Shown: positions 21,101-29,279, counted from the first letter of the stretch. The stretch is 64,000 bases of DNA from Xaviernesmea oryzae (GCF_900109605.1 NZ_FOAM01000003.1:186001-250000); one strand, 5' to 3'. Numbers and translations: made by a program. The notes: generated by a model from the sequence alone, not told the origin.

Positions 21101-21715
21101 ATGATGACCGAGATCCGCCACATCGTTTTCGATATCGGCAAGGTGCTGATCCATTACGATCCAAACCTACCGTTCCAGCGGATCATTCCGGATGCGCAGG
21201 AGCGCGCCTGGTTCTTCGCCAATATCTGCACCCACGACTGGAACCTGGAGCAGGACCGCGGCCGCAGCTGGCGCGAGGCGGAAGACCTACTTGTGGCGCG
21301 CCATCCGGAGCGCGAAGCCGAGATCCGTGCCTTTCGCGCCCATTGGCCGGAGATGGTGCCGCATGCCTATGATGGCAGCGTCGCCATTCTCAAGGCCCTG
21401 ATCGACCAGGGCCATGACGTGACCCTGCTGACCAATTTCGCCGCCGACACGTTTCAGGAAGCACTTGCGCTGTTTCCCTTTCTGAGGCTGGCGCGTGGGG
21501 TGACTGTATCTGGCGAAATCCGCCTGATTAAGCCGGATGCCGCGATTTACGAAACACATGCCAAGGCTTTCGATCTCGACCCTGCCGCCACCTTGTTCAT
21601 TGACGATGCCCTCGCCAATGTCGAAGGCGCGCGTGCCGCCGGCTGGCAGGCGGTGCATTTCATCGATGCGCCGACGCTGCGCGCCGATCTCGCACGATAC
21701 GGTTTTGCCGTCTGA
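21101..21715 (+). CDS. HAD-superfamily phosphatase, YihX-like
   Basis: The 204-residue protein has motif I VFDIGKVLIHYDP, with Gly where classical HADs have a second Asp; that is usual for the YihX/haloacid-type subclass. A four-helix cap with FFANICTHDWNLEQDRG follows, then motif II (TLLTNFA), motif III Lys (IRLIKPD) and motif IV FIDDALANVEGA. The substrate is probably a small sugar phosphate, judging from the relatives. RBS AGGAAGG precedes the first of two adjacent ATGs. The next gene (SnoaL-like) follows at 30 bases, suggesting co-transcription. Confidence 0.88.
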   Translation: MMTEIRHIVFDIGKVLIHYDPNLPFQRIIPDAQERAWFFANICTHDWNLEQDRGRSWREAEDLLVARHPEREAEIRAFRAHWPEMVPHAYDGSVAILKALIDQGHDVTLLTNFAADTFQEALALFPFLRLARGVTVSGEIRLIKPDAAIYETHAKAFDLDPAATLFIDDALANVEGARAAGWQAVHFIDAPTLRADLARYGFAV

Positions 21716-21745
21716 TCCATCGATCTAAAGCCTGGAGACCTCTTG

Positions 21746-22108
21746 ATGCTTGACCCCGTGCAACGCCTGATCGACTTTCACGCCGCGATCAACGCGCTCG
21801 ACTTTGCGGCCATAGAAGCCGCCTTTGCCGAAGAGGCCGTCTATTCCTCCGGCAAGGTCGGCGGTCTACAGGGCAAGGCGGCGATCATGGCGGCCTTTCG
21901 CCGCTATTTCGCGCAATATCCGGATCAGGTGGCTGAGGACAGTCTGGTGGAGGCGGTCTCGCCCTTCGCGGCCCGCTCCGTCTGGCGCCTGCGGGCGACC
22001 GACGCCGTCACCGGCGCTCCCCTAGAGCGGGAGGGCGAGGAAACCATCACCTTCGACGCAGAAGGCCGGATCGTCGGCGTGGCGGTGACGGACTACCTCG
22101 CCTTGTAA
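21746..22108 (+). CDS. SnoaL/NTF2-like small protein
   Basis: The 120-residue product is one NTF2-like fold: the helix QRLIDFHAAINALDFAAIEAAFAEEAVYSS, KAAIMAAFRRYFAQYPDQ, a pair of strands SVWRLRATDAVTGAPLEREGEETITFD and IVGVAVTDYLAL. Members include polyketide cyclases and steroid isomerases, but most are uncharacterised. GGAG 8 bases before ATG (21746) supports this start over the TTG just upstream. Likely co-transcribed with the HAD gene. Confidence 0.82.
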   Translation: MLDPVQRLIDFHAAINALDFAAIEAAFAEEAVYSSGKVGGLQGKAAIMAAFRRYFAQYPDQVAEDSLVEAVSPFAARSVWRLRATDAVTGAPLEREGEETITFDAEGRIVGVAVTDYLAL

Positions 22109-22121
22109 GCCAAAGTTAACG

Positions 22122-22137
22122 TGGCAGCCTGTTTGCG
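22122..22137 (+). promoter_or_regulatory. Sigma-54-like (-24/-12) promoter upstream of the RTX gene
   Basis: TGGCAG-N5-TTGCG keeps the invariant GG and GC with correct spacing and differs from TGGCAC-N5-TTGCW at two bases. It ends about 102 bases before the RTX ATG. Two GTTAACG heptamers, at 22115-22121 and 22137-22143, bracket it 22 bp apart. No activator gene is adjacent. Read from sequence only. Confidence 0.55.
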
Positions 22138-22239
22138 TTAACGAACTATCACTGAAAAGCCATATTTAATTCAGTTTCAGTTCAGGAGATGCGACGCATT
22201 CTGGCGCCATCGAAACAAACTGCTCAAGGAGGATCAACC

Positions 22240-23274
22240 ATGGCGACGATCGAAGGAACCGACTTCGACGACACAATCTATCAGAGCGATGCAAATCTCG
22301 CCGCCGTGACGATCTACGGCTATGGCGGCCGCGACACGATCACGCTGGATATCACCGACCGCGACGGCGGGTTCAACACTGTCTTCGCCGGCACCGGCAA
22401 TGACAAGGTGATCAACAATTTCGAAGGCGGCAACTATATCGAGCTCGGCTCCGGCGATGACTACTATCTCGCCGACATCAAGGCCTATGCCTCCAAGAGC
22501 TTTGACAAGGTCTATGGCGGCGCTGGCGACGACGTCTTCGAAGTCAACGGCCAAGTTAGCGACTATTTCGGCGGCGACGGCAACGACACCTTCTATTCCG
22601 TCGGCTTCAAGAACTACTTCGACGGCGGCAATGGCAACGATACGATCAGCTACGAGATCCAGGACGAATACAGCTCCGCCGGCCTCGGCGTGACCGTCGA
22701 TCTCGCCAAGGGCAAGGCGACGATCACCAAGGGTCGCGTCGAAATCCTCAAGAACATCGAAAACGCGACCGGCACGGCCTCGGCAGATGATCTCTTCGGC
22801 AACAACAAGGCCAATGTCCTGAAGGGTCTCGGCGGCGACGACATTCTCAAGGGCTTCGGTGGCGACGACGACCTGTTCGGCGGATCGGGCGATGACGATC
22901 TGTTCGGCGGCGCGGGACGGGACATTCTCGTTGGCGGGCGCGGCAGCGACTATCTCAAGGGCGAAGCCGGCGCCGATACCTTCGAGTTCGACTCGATCGA
23001 CGATTCCGTTGTCGGCAAGAACCGCGACGTGATCCTCGACTTCAAGGCCAAGCAGGGCGACCTGATCGACCTGAAGTCGATCGATGCCGACATCTATTCG
23101 AGTGGCGACCAGTCCTTCAGCTTCATCGGCGCCAAGAGCTTCTCGGGCGAAGCAGGCGAACTGCGCTTCTCCAAGGGCATCTTGTCTGGCGACGTCGATG
23201 GCGATGGCCGCGCCGATTTCGAAATCGCGGTCAAAGGCGTGACCAAGATGTATGTGGACGACTTCGTTCTCTGA
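22240..23274 (+). CDS. RTX (hemolysin-type) calcium-binding protein, likely type I secreted
   Basis: The 344-residue acidic protein is made of Gly/Asp-rich calcium-binding repeats of the GGxGxDxLx type. Scattered copies (GAGDDVF, GDGNDTF, GNGNDTI) precede a dense block around residues 195-245 (GGDDILKGFGGDDDLFGG, GSGDDDLFGG, GAGRDILVGG, GSDYLKGEAGADTFEF). There is no N-terminal signal peptide, and the C-terminus is hydrophobic/acidic (MYVDDFVL), as in type I secretion substrates. No enzymatic domain is visible, so it may be an adhesin or matrix protein. A very strong RBS (AAGGAGGATCAACC) supports ATG 22240 rather than a start 17 codons earlier. No type I transporter is nearby. Confidence 0.85.
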   Translation: MATIEGTDFDDTIYQSDANLAAVTIYGYGGRDTITLDITDRDGGFNTVFAGTGNDKVINNFEGGNYIELGSGDDYYLADIKAYASKSFDKVYGGAGDDVFEVNGQVSDYFGGDGNDTFYSVGFKNYFDGGNGNDTISYEIQDEYSSAGLGVTVDLAKGKATITKGRVEILKNIENATGTASADDLFGNNKANVLKGLGGDDILKGFGGDDDLFGGSGDDDLFGGAGRDILVGGRGSDYLKGEAGADTFEFDSIDDSVVGKNRDVILDFKAKQGDLIDLKSIDADIYSSGDQSFSFIGAKSFSGEAGELRFSKGILSGDVDGDGRADFEIAVKGVTKMYVDDFVL

Positions 23275-23348
23275 AGACGAGGTCTGATCGGGGTGAACTG
23301 CGCTCTTTGAATATCCCGGCCCAGTTGGCCCGTCATCCCGCCCTATCG

Positions 23349-23395
23349 CCCGCTGCCGGCAGAGCCTTCGCGCTGTGCAGGCAGCGGGCTTTATT
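23349..23395 (+). terminator. Terminator after the RTX gene
   Basis: Perfect 9-bp stem CCCGCTGCC/GGCAGCGGG with a 22-base loop, followed by CTTTATTG. Located 75 bases past the RTX stop. Confidence 0.6.
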
Positions 23396-23450
23396 GTGCG
23401 GCCATGAGGCCAACGGCCTGTGTGAGGCAGGCCTGTCTTGCGAAGCGCAC

Positions 23451-23486
23451 AAAAAAATCGGGCCGCGCCCCTTGCGGAGCGCGGCC
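23451..23486 (-). terminator. Terminator after flagellin
   Basis: Perfect 8-bp stem GGCCGCGC/GCGCGGCC with a 10-base loop. On the minus strand it is followed by CGATTTTTTTG (plus-strand A run at 23451-23457). It lies 27 bases beyond the flagellin stop. Confidence 0.88.
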
Positions 23487-23512
23487 TGGCCTCAGGATCT
23501 ATCCGCTGGAGA

Positions 23513-24481
23513 TTAGCGGAAGAGAGAAAGTACGCTGTCGGAGCTCGAATTCGCGATCGAAAGCGCCTGGATACCCAGCTGCTGCTGAGTCTGCAGCGCC
23601 TTCAGCTTCGTCGATTCCTCGTTCATGTCTGCATCGACCAGTCGACCGACGCCCTTGGTGATCGTGTCACGCAGGTCGTTGATGAAGGTGTTCTGCAGAT
23701 CGATACGCGCATTGGCCGCACCGAGGTTGGCCGCCGCATTGGTGAGGCTCCCCAGCATCGTGTCTACGGCACTCAGCATCTGCTCGATCTGGGCATCGGT
23801 CGTCAGCGAAGAGATCGAGACGAGCGAGCCTGCGGCCGAGGTCGTGCTGTTGGCATTGACCAGGAAGTATGTGCCAGTGGTGGTTGCGGCACCGTTGACA
23901 TAGGTGCCGGTACCGGTCACTGCCTTGGTCAGCTGACCATTGGCAGCGCTGACCGTATCGATCAGCGTCGACGTCGAGGTGTCGAAGCCGATCGTCCCGA
24001 CGGAAACGTTGCCCGACGCGCTTCGCGTGAACGACGCAACCATGGTCTTCGTGGTCGGAGCCGTGCTCGAGGTGTTATAGAGCCAGTTCTCTCCCGAGAA
24101 AGATGCCGATTGCGCCGTCGAAAGCAGCTGATTGCGCAGTTCGGTCAGTTCCTTTTCGATCTTGGCCTTGTCGACGCCGGGCTCGCGCGCGGCGACCAAC
24201 TTTGCCTTGATCTGCGTAACCACATCGACCGCGGTGTTGAGGCCGGTATAGGCGGTATCGGTCTTGGCGGCAGCCAGACCGAGAGCGTCTGCAACAGCGC
24301 TGAGCGCTTTGTTGTCCGACTTCATCGTTGTCGCGATCGACCAGTAGGCGGCGTTATCCGACGCCGACTGAACCCGCAAGCCGGAAGAAATATGACCCTG
24401 TGTCGTTTCCATATTGGAGCTGATCGTACGCAGGGTCGAAAGAGCGGCAATTGCGGCTGAGTTGGTGATGATGCTTGTCAT
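23513..24481 (-). CDS. Flagellin
   Basis: The 322-residue protein has the conserved flagellin N-terminal D0/D1 helices (MTSIITNSAAIAALSTLRTI, ISSGLRVQSASDNAAYWSIA, VDVVTQIKAKLVAARE). A Ser/Thr-rich variable surface domain (about 145-235) follows. The C-terminal D1/D0 helices are LGAANARIDLQNTFINDL, TKGVGRLVDADMNEESTKL and QQLGIQALSIANSSSDSVLSLFR. The architecture is that of rhizobial complex-type flagellins exported by the flagellar type III apparatus. The ATG at 24481 has GAGGG about 10 bases upstream. No other flagellar gene is in this window, so it is a detached flagellin locus; whether it is the major filament protein cannot be told. Confidence 0.95.
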   Translation of the reverse strand: MTSIITNSAAIAALSTLRTISSNMETTQGHISSGLRVQSASDNAAYWSIATTMKSDNKALSAVADALGLAAAKTDTAYTGLNTAVDVVTQIKAKLVAAREPGVDKAKIEKELTELRNQLLSTAQSASFSGENWLYNTSSTAPTTKTMVASFTRSASGNVSVGTIGFDTSTSTLIDTVSAANGQLTKAVTGTGTYVNGAATTTGTYFLVNANSTTSAAGSLVSISSLTTDAQIEQMLSAVDTMLGSLTNAAANLGAANARIDLQNTFINDLRDTITKGVGRLVDADMNEESTKLKALQTQQQLGIQALSIANSSSDSVLSLFR

Positions 24482-24926
24482 AACATTGTCCCTCAAAGAT
24501 ACCAGAAACACGGGGGGACATACCGGACTACATTACTTACCGGTCACGACGATATGGCTTCATGCCCCTTCGATGCTCAGCAGATCTCCGCTTTAGCTGG
24601 CCCGAACCCGTCCTGTGAGATGGAATATCGCAGCGATTTCTTGAAAGATGGTTAAGGCGATCTTTCTGATGTCGATTTCCGGTAATATTTAGTTTAGCAT
24701 GTTCTGAATTATACACATATCTAAATGAAACTATACTTGTTTTAGGCATATCGAATTTACGCTCTCAGAAGCGTGTGCGGCCTTGCCCTGAGGGTGTTTA
24801 TCAGCCATGGCATGTTCCTGCGGTTGCTCTCGCGTGGCGATACATATCGACGCGCGCCGATCGATCCTTCCGATAGATTCCCGGATGCGGCCCTCCACGG
24901 CCACTGGATGCGCAAGGCTCTTTTCC
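24482..24926. other. AT-rich divergent region between flagellin and terC
   Basis: Positions about 24500-24780 are noticeably more AT-rich than the genes around, consistent with regulatory DNA for flagellin. I did not find a convincing flagellar sigma-28 or sigma-54 box. No yybP-ykoY type riboswitch core was recognised ahead of terC. No gene is supported. Confidence 0.5.
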
Positions 24927-25553
24927 ATGGATTTCCTGACCCCTGAAGGGATCACCGCCCTTCTCCAAGTCATCGCCATCGATCTCGTTCTGGCCGGCGA
25001 CAATGCCATCGTCATCGGCCTGGCCGCGGCCGGCCTTCCGACGGAGCAGCGCAAGAAGGCGATCCTCGTCGGTATCGGCGCGGCCACCGTGCTGCGGATT
25101 GCCTTTGCGGCCGTCACGGTCGAGCTTCTGAGCCTTGTCGGCCTTCAGCTTCTCGGCGGCGTTCTTCTGCTCTGGGTCTGCTGGAAGATGTGGAGCGAAC
25201 TGCGCTCAGCCGACGACCACGCGTCGATGTCGGACCTGGAGCAGCAAGGCACCCATGTGAAGAAGACCTTTCTTCAGGCGGCGACCCAGATCGTCATTGC
25301 CGACGTGTCGATGTCGCTCGACAATGTGCTTGCGGTCGCCGGTGCCGCCAAGGAACATCCGACCGTACTCGTGATCGGGCTTGTGATCTCGATCGCGCTG
25401 ATGGGCCTTGCCGCCAACCTCGTGGCATCCCTGCTGCATCGCCACCGCTGGATCGCCTATGTCGGCCTCGCCGTCATTCTCTATGTCGCGGTGACCATGT
25501 GCTATCACGGTGCGGTGGAAGTGCTGCCCTATCTGAAAGGGCTGACTGCCTGA
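24927..25553 (+). CDS. TerC-family integral membrane protein
   Basis: The 208-residue protein has about seven hydrophobic segments and the two family metal-type motifs IDLVLAGDNAIVIGLA (near the N-terminus) and IVIADVSMSLDNVLAVAG (middle). The cytoplasmic loop (WSELRSADDHASMSDLEQQG) joins the two halves. Members of this short YjbE-like branch are linked to manganese export or to metal loading of secreted enzymes. The ATG at 24927 (MDFLTPEGITALLQV) matches the family start; a 40-codon longer frame upstream contains Cys-rich sequence unlike the family. Confidence 0.88.
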   Translation: MDFLTPEGITALLQVIAIDLVLAGDNAIVIGLAAAGLPTEQRKKAILVGIGAATVLRIAFAAVTVELLSLVGLQLLGGVLLLWVCWKMWSELRSADDHASMSDLEQQGTHVKKTFLQAATQIVIADVSMSLDNVLAVAGAAKEHPTVLVIGLVISIALMGLAANLVASLLHRHRWIAYVGLAVILYVAVTMCYHGAVEVLPYLKGLTA

Positions 25554-25884
25554 TCATCCTACCGGGCTGGCAAAGGCCGTCTGTGCGTCTGCGCTTTCGG
25601 CCTTGTTTCCATGCGGCGCATTCTTTGCGGCCGCATGCTGCGATCCTCACGCGATAACATGATCTTGCGCGGCATCTTCAAGATGGCGGAGGCGGCGTGA
25701 AAATCGCGCTTGGAAAATCCGTCCTCAGCCACGGCCGACACAGCCCGTCAAAAGCGGCAGCGTCATCGCATGTGGCGATATCGACGAGGAAACGGTGCAC
25801 GAGGAGTAGGAGGTCGAGATCGTCGATAAGCCCCGGGCGCGCGGCATGAGGCGCAATCAAAGCGCAGACGATCGACAGAAAGAC
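25554..25884. other. Intergenic stretch between terC and glnII
   Basis: A minus-strand frame here (25678-25911) reads RPGLIDDLDLLLLVHRFLVDIA, faintly like a DUF1232/YkvA segment. Its ATG lies inside the glnII terminator and no RBS is seen, so it is not called as a gene. Confidence 0.4.
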
Positions 25885-25913
25885 AGATGGCGCCGGCAAA
25901 ACCGGCGCCATCT
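25885..25913 (-). terminator. Terminator after glnII
   Basis: Perfect 12-bp stem AGATGGCGCCGG/CCGGCGCCATCT with a 5-base loop, followed on the minus strand by GTCTTTCTG. Starts 9 bases past the glnII stop. Confidence 0.85.
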
Positions 25914-25921
25914 CGGGAGGA

Positions 25922-26962
25922 TCAGGCTGCGGCCGAAGCGTAATCGGCGGTCGGAACTTCCGAAATCGTCTTCAGAACGACCGAAGCGATCTGGTAGGGG
26001 TCGCCCTGGGAGTTCGGACGGCGGTCTTCCAGATAGCCCTTATAGCCATTGTTGACGAAGGAATGCGGCACGCGGATCGAGGCGCCACGGTCAGCCACGC
26101 CGTAGGAGAACTTGTTCCACGGAGCGGTCTCGTGCTTGCCGGTCAGGCGGAGATGGTTGTCCGGACCGTAGACATCGATGTGCTCTTTCCAGTTCTTTGC
26201 GAAAGCAGCCATCAGAGCTTCGAAATACTCCTTGCCGCCGGTTTCGCGCATGAACTTGGTCGAGAAGTTGCAATGCATGCCCGAGCCGTTCCAGTCGGTA
26301 TCGCCGAGCGGCTTGCAGTGGAATTCGACGTCGATGCCGTAGGTCTCGCAAAGACGGAGCAGCAGGTAGCGTGCGATCCAGATCTGGTCGGCAGCGCGCT
26401 TGGAGCCCTTGCCGAACACCTGGAATTCCCACTGGCCCTTGGCCACTTCGGCATTGATGCCTTCGTGGTTGATGCCGGCAGCGAGGCAAAGGTCGAGGTG
26501 CTCTTCAACGATCTCGCGGGCGACGGAGCCGACATTCTTGAAGCCGACGCCGGTGTAGTACGGGCCCTGCGGAGCCGGATAGCCCTGCTCGGGGAAGCCG
26601 AGCGGGCGGCCGTCCTGATAGAAGAAATATTCCTGTTCAAAGCCGAACCAGGCGTCTTCGTCATCCAGGATGGTGGCGCGGCTGTTGGAGCTGTGCGGCG
26701 TGACGCCATCGGGCATCATGACTTCGCACATGACCAGCGCGCCATTGGCACGGGCCGGATCGGGATAGATGGCGACGGGCTTCAGCACGCAATCGGAGCT
26801 GTGGCCTTCGGCCTGCTGCGTGGACGAGCCGTCAAAGCCCCAGAGCGGCAGCTGCTCGAGCGTCGGAAACGCATCGAATTCCTTGATCTGCGTTTTCCCG
26901 CGGAGGTTCGGGACCGGCTTGTAGCCGTCGAGCCAGATGTACTCGAGCTTATACTTTGTCAT
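25922..26962 (-). CDS. glnII: Glutamine synthetase type II
   Basis: GSII condenses ammonium and glutamate using ATP. The 346-residue length and the motifs WGFDGSSTQQAEGHSSDC, GFEQEYFFY, GPYYTGVGF, INAEVAKGQWEFQV and RGASIRVPHSFVNNGYKGYLEDRRP identify the eukaryote-like GSII class. That class is found beside GSI in rhizobia, Agrobacterium and actinomycetes. Active-site Glu and Arg residues are present. Unlike GSI it is controlled mainly at expression: a strong sigma-54 promoter lies 94 bases upstream, consistent with NtrC control, and the divergent gstI encodes a predicted inhibitor. GAGAGATAG precedes the ATG. Confidence 0.97.
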   Translation of the reverse strand: MTKYKLEYIWLDGYKPVPNLRGKTQIKEFDAFPTLEQLPLWGFDGSSTQQAEGHSSDCVLKPVAIYPDPARANGALVMCEVMMPDGVTPHSSNSRATILDDEDAWFGFEQEYFFYQDGRPLGFPEQGYPAPQGPYYTGVGFKNVGSVAREIVEEHLDLCLAAGINHEGINAEVAKGQWEFQVFGKGSKRAADQIWIARYLLLRLCETYGIDVEFHCKPLGDTDWNGSGMHCNFSTKFMRETGGKEYFEALMAAFAKNWKEHIDVYGPDNHLRLTGKHETAPWNKFSYGVADRGASIRVPHSFVNNGYKGYLEDRRPNSQGDPYQIASVVLKTISEVPTADYASAAA

Positions 26963-27055
26963 GGTCTATCTCTCATCACGTGTGGTGCTGCAAACTGCAC
27001 ATTCAGAAAGGGCGTGCCGCGCGAACGGCCGCCACCGCTTCCACAAACAAGAGAA

Positions 27056-27071
27056 TGCATTTTGCGTGCCA
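27056..27071 (-). promoter_or_regulatory. Sigma-54 promoter of glnII
   Basis: On the minus strand, TGGCACGCAAAATGCA has the exact -24 box TGGCAC, 5-base spacer and a -12 box ATGCA with the invariant GC. The start of transcription would fall about 80 bases ahead of ATG. NtrC activates glnII promoters of this form in rhizobia. No unmistakable NtrC site was found upstream; GTGC-N6-GCAC at 27233-27246 is a weak candidate. Confidence 0.82.
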
Positions 27072-27412
27072 GACCGCGTTGCCGACACGATTTTTCCAGC
27101 CGCCGATCCGTCATTCCTTCTTTACCGAAGAATCCGCGCCAAGGGCTGTCGGCCGTGTTTCACAAGAGATGGCGCCCCATCTCCTTGATCGAATAAAGAA
27201 ATCCTTAAACCCGACGGCCGAGCCGAATGGCTGTGCACTTGAGCACGGTTTTGGCAGGAACTCTGGCGCCGCTTTGGGCGTTTTGTCTTCCTAGACTCTT
27301 CTGGCCCCACCCACTGTCAAAAAACCTTCAAATAGGACAGGGATGCTGATTGATTTTTAGTCAATCGGCGCAAATATTGGGCACATGAGGAGTGGGAAGT
27401 GTGAGGAGCCCC
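27072..27412. other. Divergent glnII/gstI control region
   Basis: No gene is supported. It holds a small inverted repeat GTGC-N6-GCAC (27233-27246) and a 6-bp hairpin GATTGA/TCAATC at about 27349-27367, some 45 bases ahead of gstI. A plus-strand sigma-54 box for gstI is not clear; TGGCTG-N5-TTGAG near 27229 misses the invariant C. Confidence 0.4.
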
Positions 27413-27604
27413 ATGAAAACAGTTGAGCACATGCCCGGCATATCGGCCGGCGCTACCGTTATCCCATTTCCGGTCAAAGGCATTCGCCGCGAACGCGGCG
27501 TACAGCCTCCTGCGTCCCGCATGACGGTGGCCAAGGAGATTGCGCCGTTCATCGACCATTGCTGGTATCACGAAGACGCTATGCGCGAGACCGACAAGCA
27601 TTGA
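27413..27604 (+). CDS. gstI: GstI, predicted translational inhibitor of GSII (DUF2735-like)
   Basis: The 63-residue product begins MKTVEHMPGISAGATVIPFP and ends DHCWYHEDAMRETDKH. It is preceded by GGAG 7 bases before ATG. In Rhizobium leguminosarum, GstI is a 63-residue protein encoded divergently from glnII that inhibits glnII expression. Here the size, the divergent position and the ending CWYHEDAM agree with that and with DUF2735 proteins; the assignment is from recall of the family, not a search. A perfect terminator follows. Expected role: prevent accumulation of GSII when ammonium is sufficient. Confidence 0.78.
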   Translation: MKTVEHMPGISAGATVIPFPVKGIRRERGVQPPASRMTVAKEIAPFIDHCWYHEDAMRETDKH

Positions 27605-27673
27605 CGGCAAGATCAATCATGCTTCTGCGGCAGCTTTGCGTTTGAATGGATTTGCAAGATGCCTGGGAGGAGA

Positions 27674-27723
27674 CCGAAAACCCGGTGTCGGCTTGAATGC
27701 CGTCGCCGGGTTTTCGGTTTTTT
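27674..27723 (+). terminator. Terminator after gstI
   Basis: Perfect 12-bp stem CCGAAAACCCGG/CCGGGTTTTCGG around a 20-base loop, followed by TTTTTTAG. The orientation fits gstI; it may partly serve the convergent YihY gene. Confidence 0.9.
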
Positions 27724-27728
27724 AGCCG

Positions 27729-28751
27729 TTACTCGCTCGCTTTCCCCACCGTGTCGGCAACATAAGCGCCACGCTGACCCAGCGGGCGGGCCTGGCCCGT
27801 CGTGGTGTCGCGCGCCGTCTGATGCTCCAGCTCCGCATTGATCTCTGCTCCGACGATCAGGATGATGACCGAAATCCAGGTCCAGATCATAAAGCCGATC
27901 AGGGCGCCAAGCGTGCCATAGGTGGCATTATAGTCGGCGAAATTGTCGATGTAATAGGAATAGCCGAGCGAGGCGATCAGCCAGGACAGGGTGGTAAAGG
28001 CGGCACCCCAGCTGATCCAGGGCAGCTTTGCCTGCTCCCGGCTTGGGCCATAGCGATAGACCATGACGACAGCGGCGGAGACCATGACCAGGAGGAACGG
28101 CCAGCGCAGCATGCGCGCCAGGAGTTCTGTCCAGCGGTCGAGCCAAAGATAGGAAAGTACGGCCGGCATGACGCCAATCAGCGCCACTACGGCCATGGCG
28201 ATCACCAGAAAGCCGAGCGTGAAGGCGAAAGACATCAGCGTCAGCTTCACGAAGCCGCGCTTCTCCTTTTCGTTATAGGCGACATTCATCGCATCGAAGA
28301 GCGCGAGCGTACCATTATGCGCGCTCCACAGGGCGACGGCGAGACCGACCAGGAAGCCGACGCTGAGCGCAGACGTCTTCTGCGCGGTCAGGGCGCTGAG
28401 CTGGTTGAGGATGATATCGAGGGTTCCGGCAGGCAGAACGCTGGAGAGGAAGCCGATCGAAGAGCCGATCGACTGCGGATCTGCCACGATCCCATAAAGA
28501 GAGACCAAAGCGCCCAGTGCTGGAAACAGGGCCAGCAGCATATAGAAGGTGACACCTGCAGCAATCAGCGTGACACGGTCGTCCGAAACCTCATGAAAGA
28601 CGCGCCAGAACACATCCTTCAGGCCACGCATCGGAATGTCGTGGGGACGGTCGGCCTGCCGCCCGCGTCCCACATCCTGTGCCAAGGTCATTTCATGAGC
28701 GACATCGATGTGAACGTCCTTGTCGCTGGGCACTAAGCCGGTTTTTGCCAT
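27729..28751 (-). CDS. YihY/BrkB-family membrane protein
   Basis: The 340-residue protein has a cytoplasmic N-terminus of about 60 residues and then six or more membrane segments. It shows the YihY pattern: RVTLIAAGVTFYMLLALFPALGALVSLYG, LWSAHNGTLALFDAMNVAYNEKEKRGF, RYGPSREQAKLPWISWGAAF and ADYNATYGTLGALIGFMIW. This group was once called ribonuclease BN in error and its function is unsettled. The ATG at 28751 follows GTGAGG; the longer frame upstream has no start signal. Confidence 0.9.
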   Translation of the reverse strand: MAKTGLVPSDKDVHIDVAHEMTLAQDVGRGRQADRPHDIPMRGLKDVFWRVFHEVSDDRVTLIAAGVTFYMLLALFPALGALVSLYGIVADPQSIGSSIGFLSSVLPAGTLDIILNQLSALTAQKTSALSVGFLVGLAVALWSAHNGTLALFDAMNVAYNEKEKRGFVKLTLMSFAFTLGFLVIAMAVVALIGVMPAVLSYLWLDRWTELLARMLRWPFLLVMVSAAVVMVYRYGPSREQAKLPWISWGAAFTTLSWLIASLGYSYYIDNFADYNATYGTLGALIGFMIWTWISVIILIVGAEINAELEHQTARDTTTGQARPLGQRGAYVADTVGKASE

Positions 28752-28940
28752 GTCCTCACCCTCTCGCCAGATGCCGATACATCCTTTGGCACGCCCGCTT
28801 TCGCCTCTTCGGCCGCGCCACACATACTCGTGGTCAAATCCTGGACCTGTCACGCCCGAGGTCAGAACCAGGCTGACACGGACAACCCTTGTTTCGCGCA
28901 TTGCGCTTTCGCGCAGGGGCAGCGCCGACAGAAGACGTGC

Positions 28941-29279
28941 CTAGCCCGGGCTGGCGCCTGATGGCGTGTTCGAAGGAAGTTGTCCCGGCTTGATGACAGG
29001 CGTTTCGCCCGCATTCGGCGCGGGCGCCACAAGGCCGCCATCACCCGTGGCGGGTGGAGCCAGGACACCGTTACAATTGTCCAACCGTTCGGTCAGAGAC
29101 GCGCTGCCATGGTTTGGATTGGCGCCGGTTCCGGTCGAAGACGGCGCGCCTGTGCAATTGTCGCCACCCGCCGGCGCTGTTGTCGCCTGTGCTATCGCCT
29201 CGGTTGCCGCAAGCGCCATGACCACGAAGGCGACGGCCGCGAGAACGCGGCGGGATCGGACATGTGAATGGCTGGTCAT
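28941..29279 (-). CDS. Exported small hypothetical protein
   Basis: The 112-residue product has a Sec-type signal peptide (SRRVLAAVAFVVMALAATEAIAQ) cleaved after AIAQ. The mature segment is Gly/Ala/Pro/Thr-rich with two Cys (DNCTGAP and DNCNGVL) that might pair. It ends in a flexible tail (KPGQLPSNTPSGASPG). GGGAG before ATG 29279 supports this start instead of one 50 codons upstream. No domain recognised; the LTERLDNCNGVLAPP segment looks like a short conserved element. Confidence 0.75.
   Translation of the reverse strand: MTSHSHVRSRRVLAAVAFVVMALAATEAIAQATTAPAGGDNCTGAPSSTGTGANPNHGSASLTERLDNCNGVLAPPATGDGGLVAPAPNAGETPVIKPGQLPSNTPSGASPG

Noticed and set aside
24740-24926. Manganese (yybP-ykoY) riboswitch ahead of terC
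   Set aside because: The conserved core of that riboswitch was not seen.
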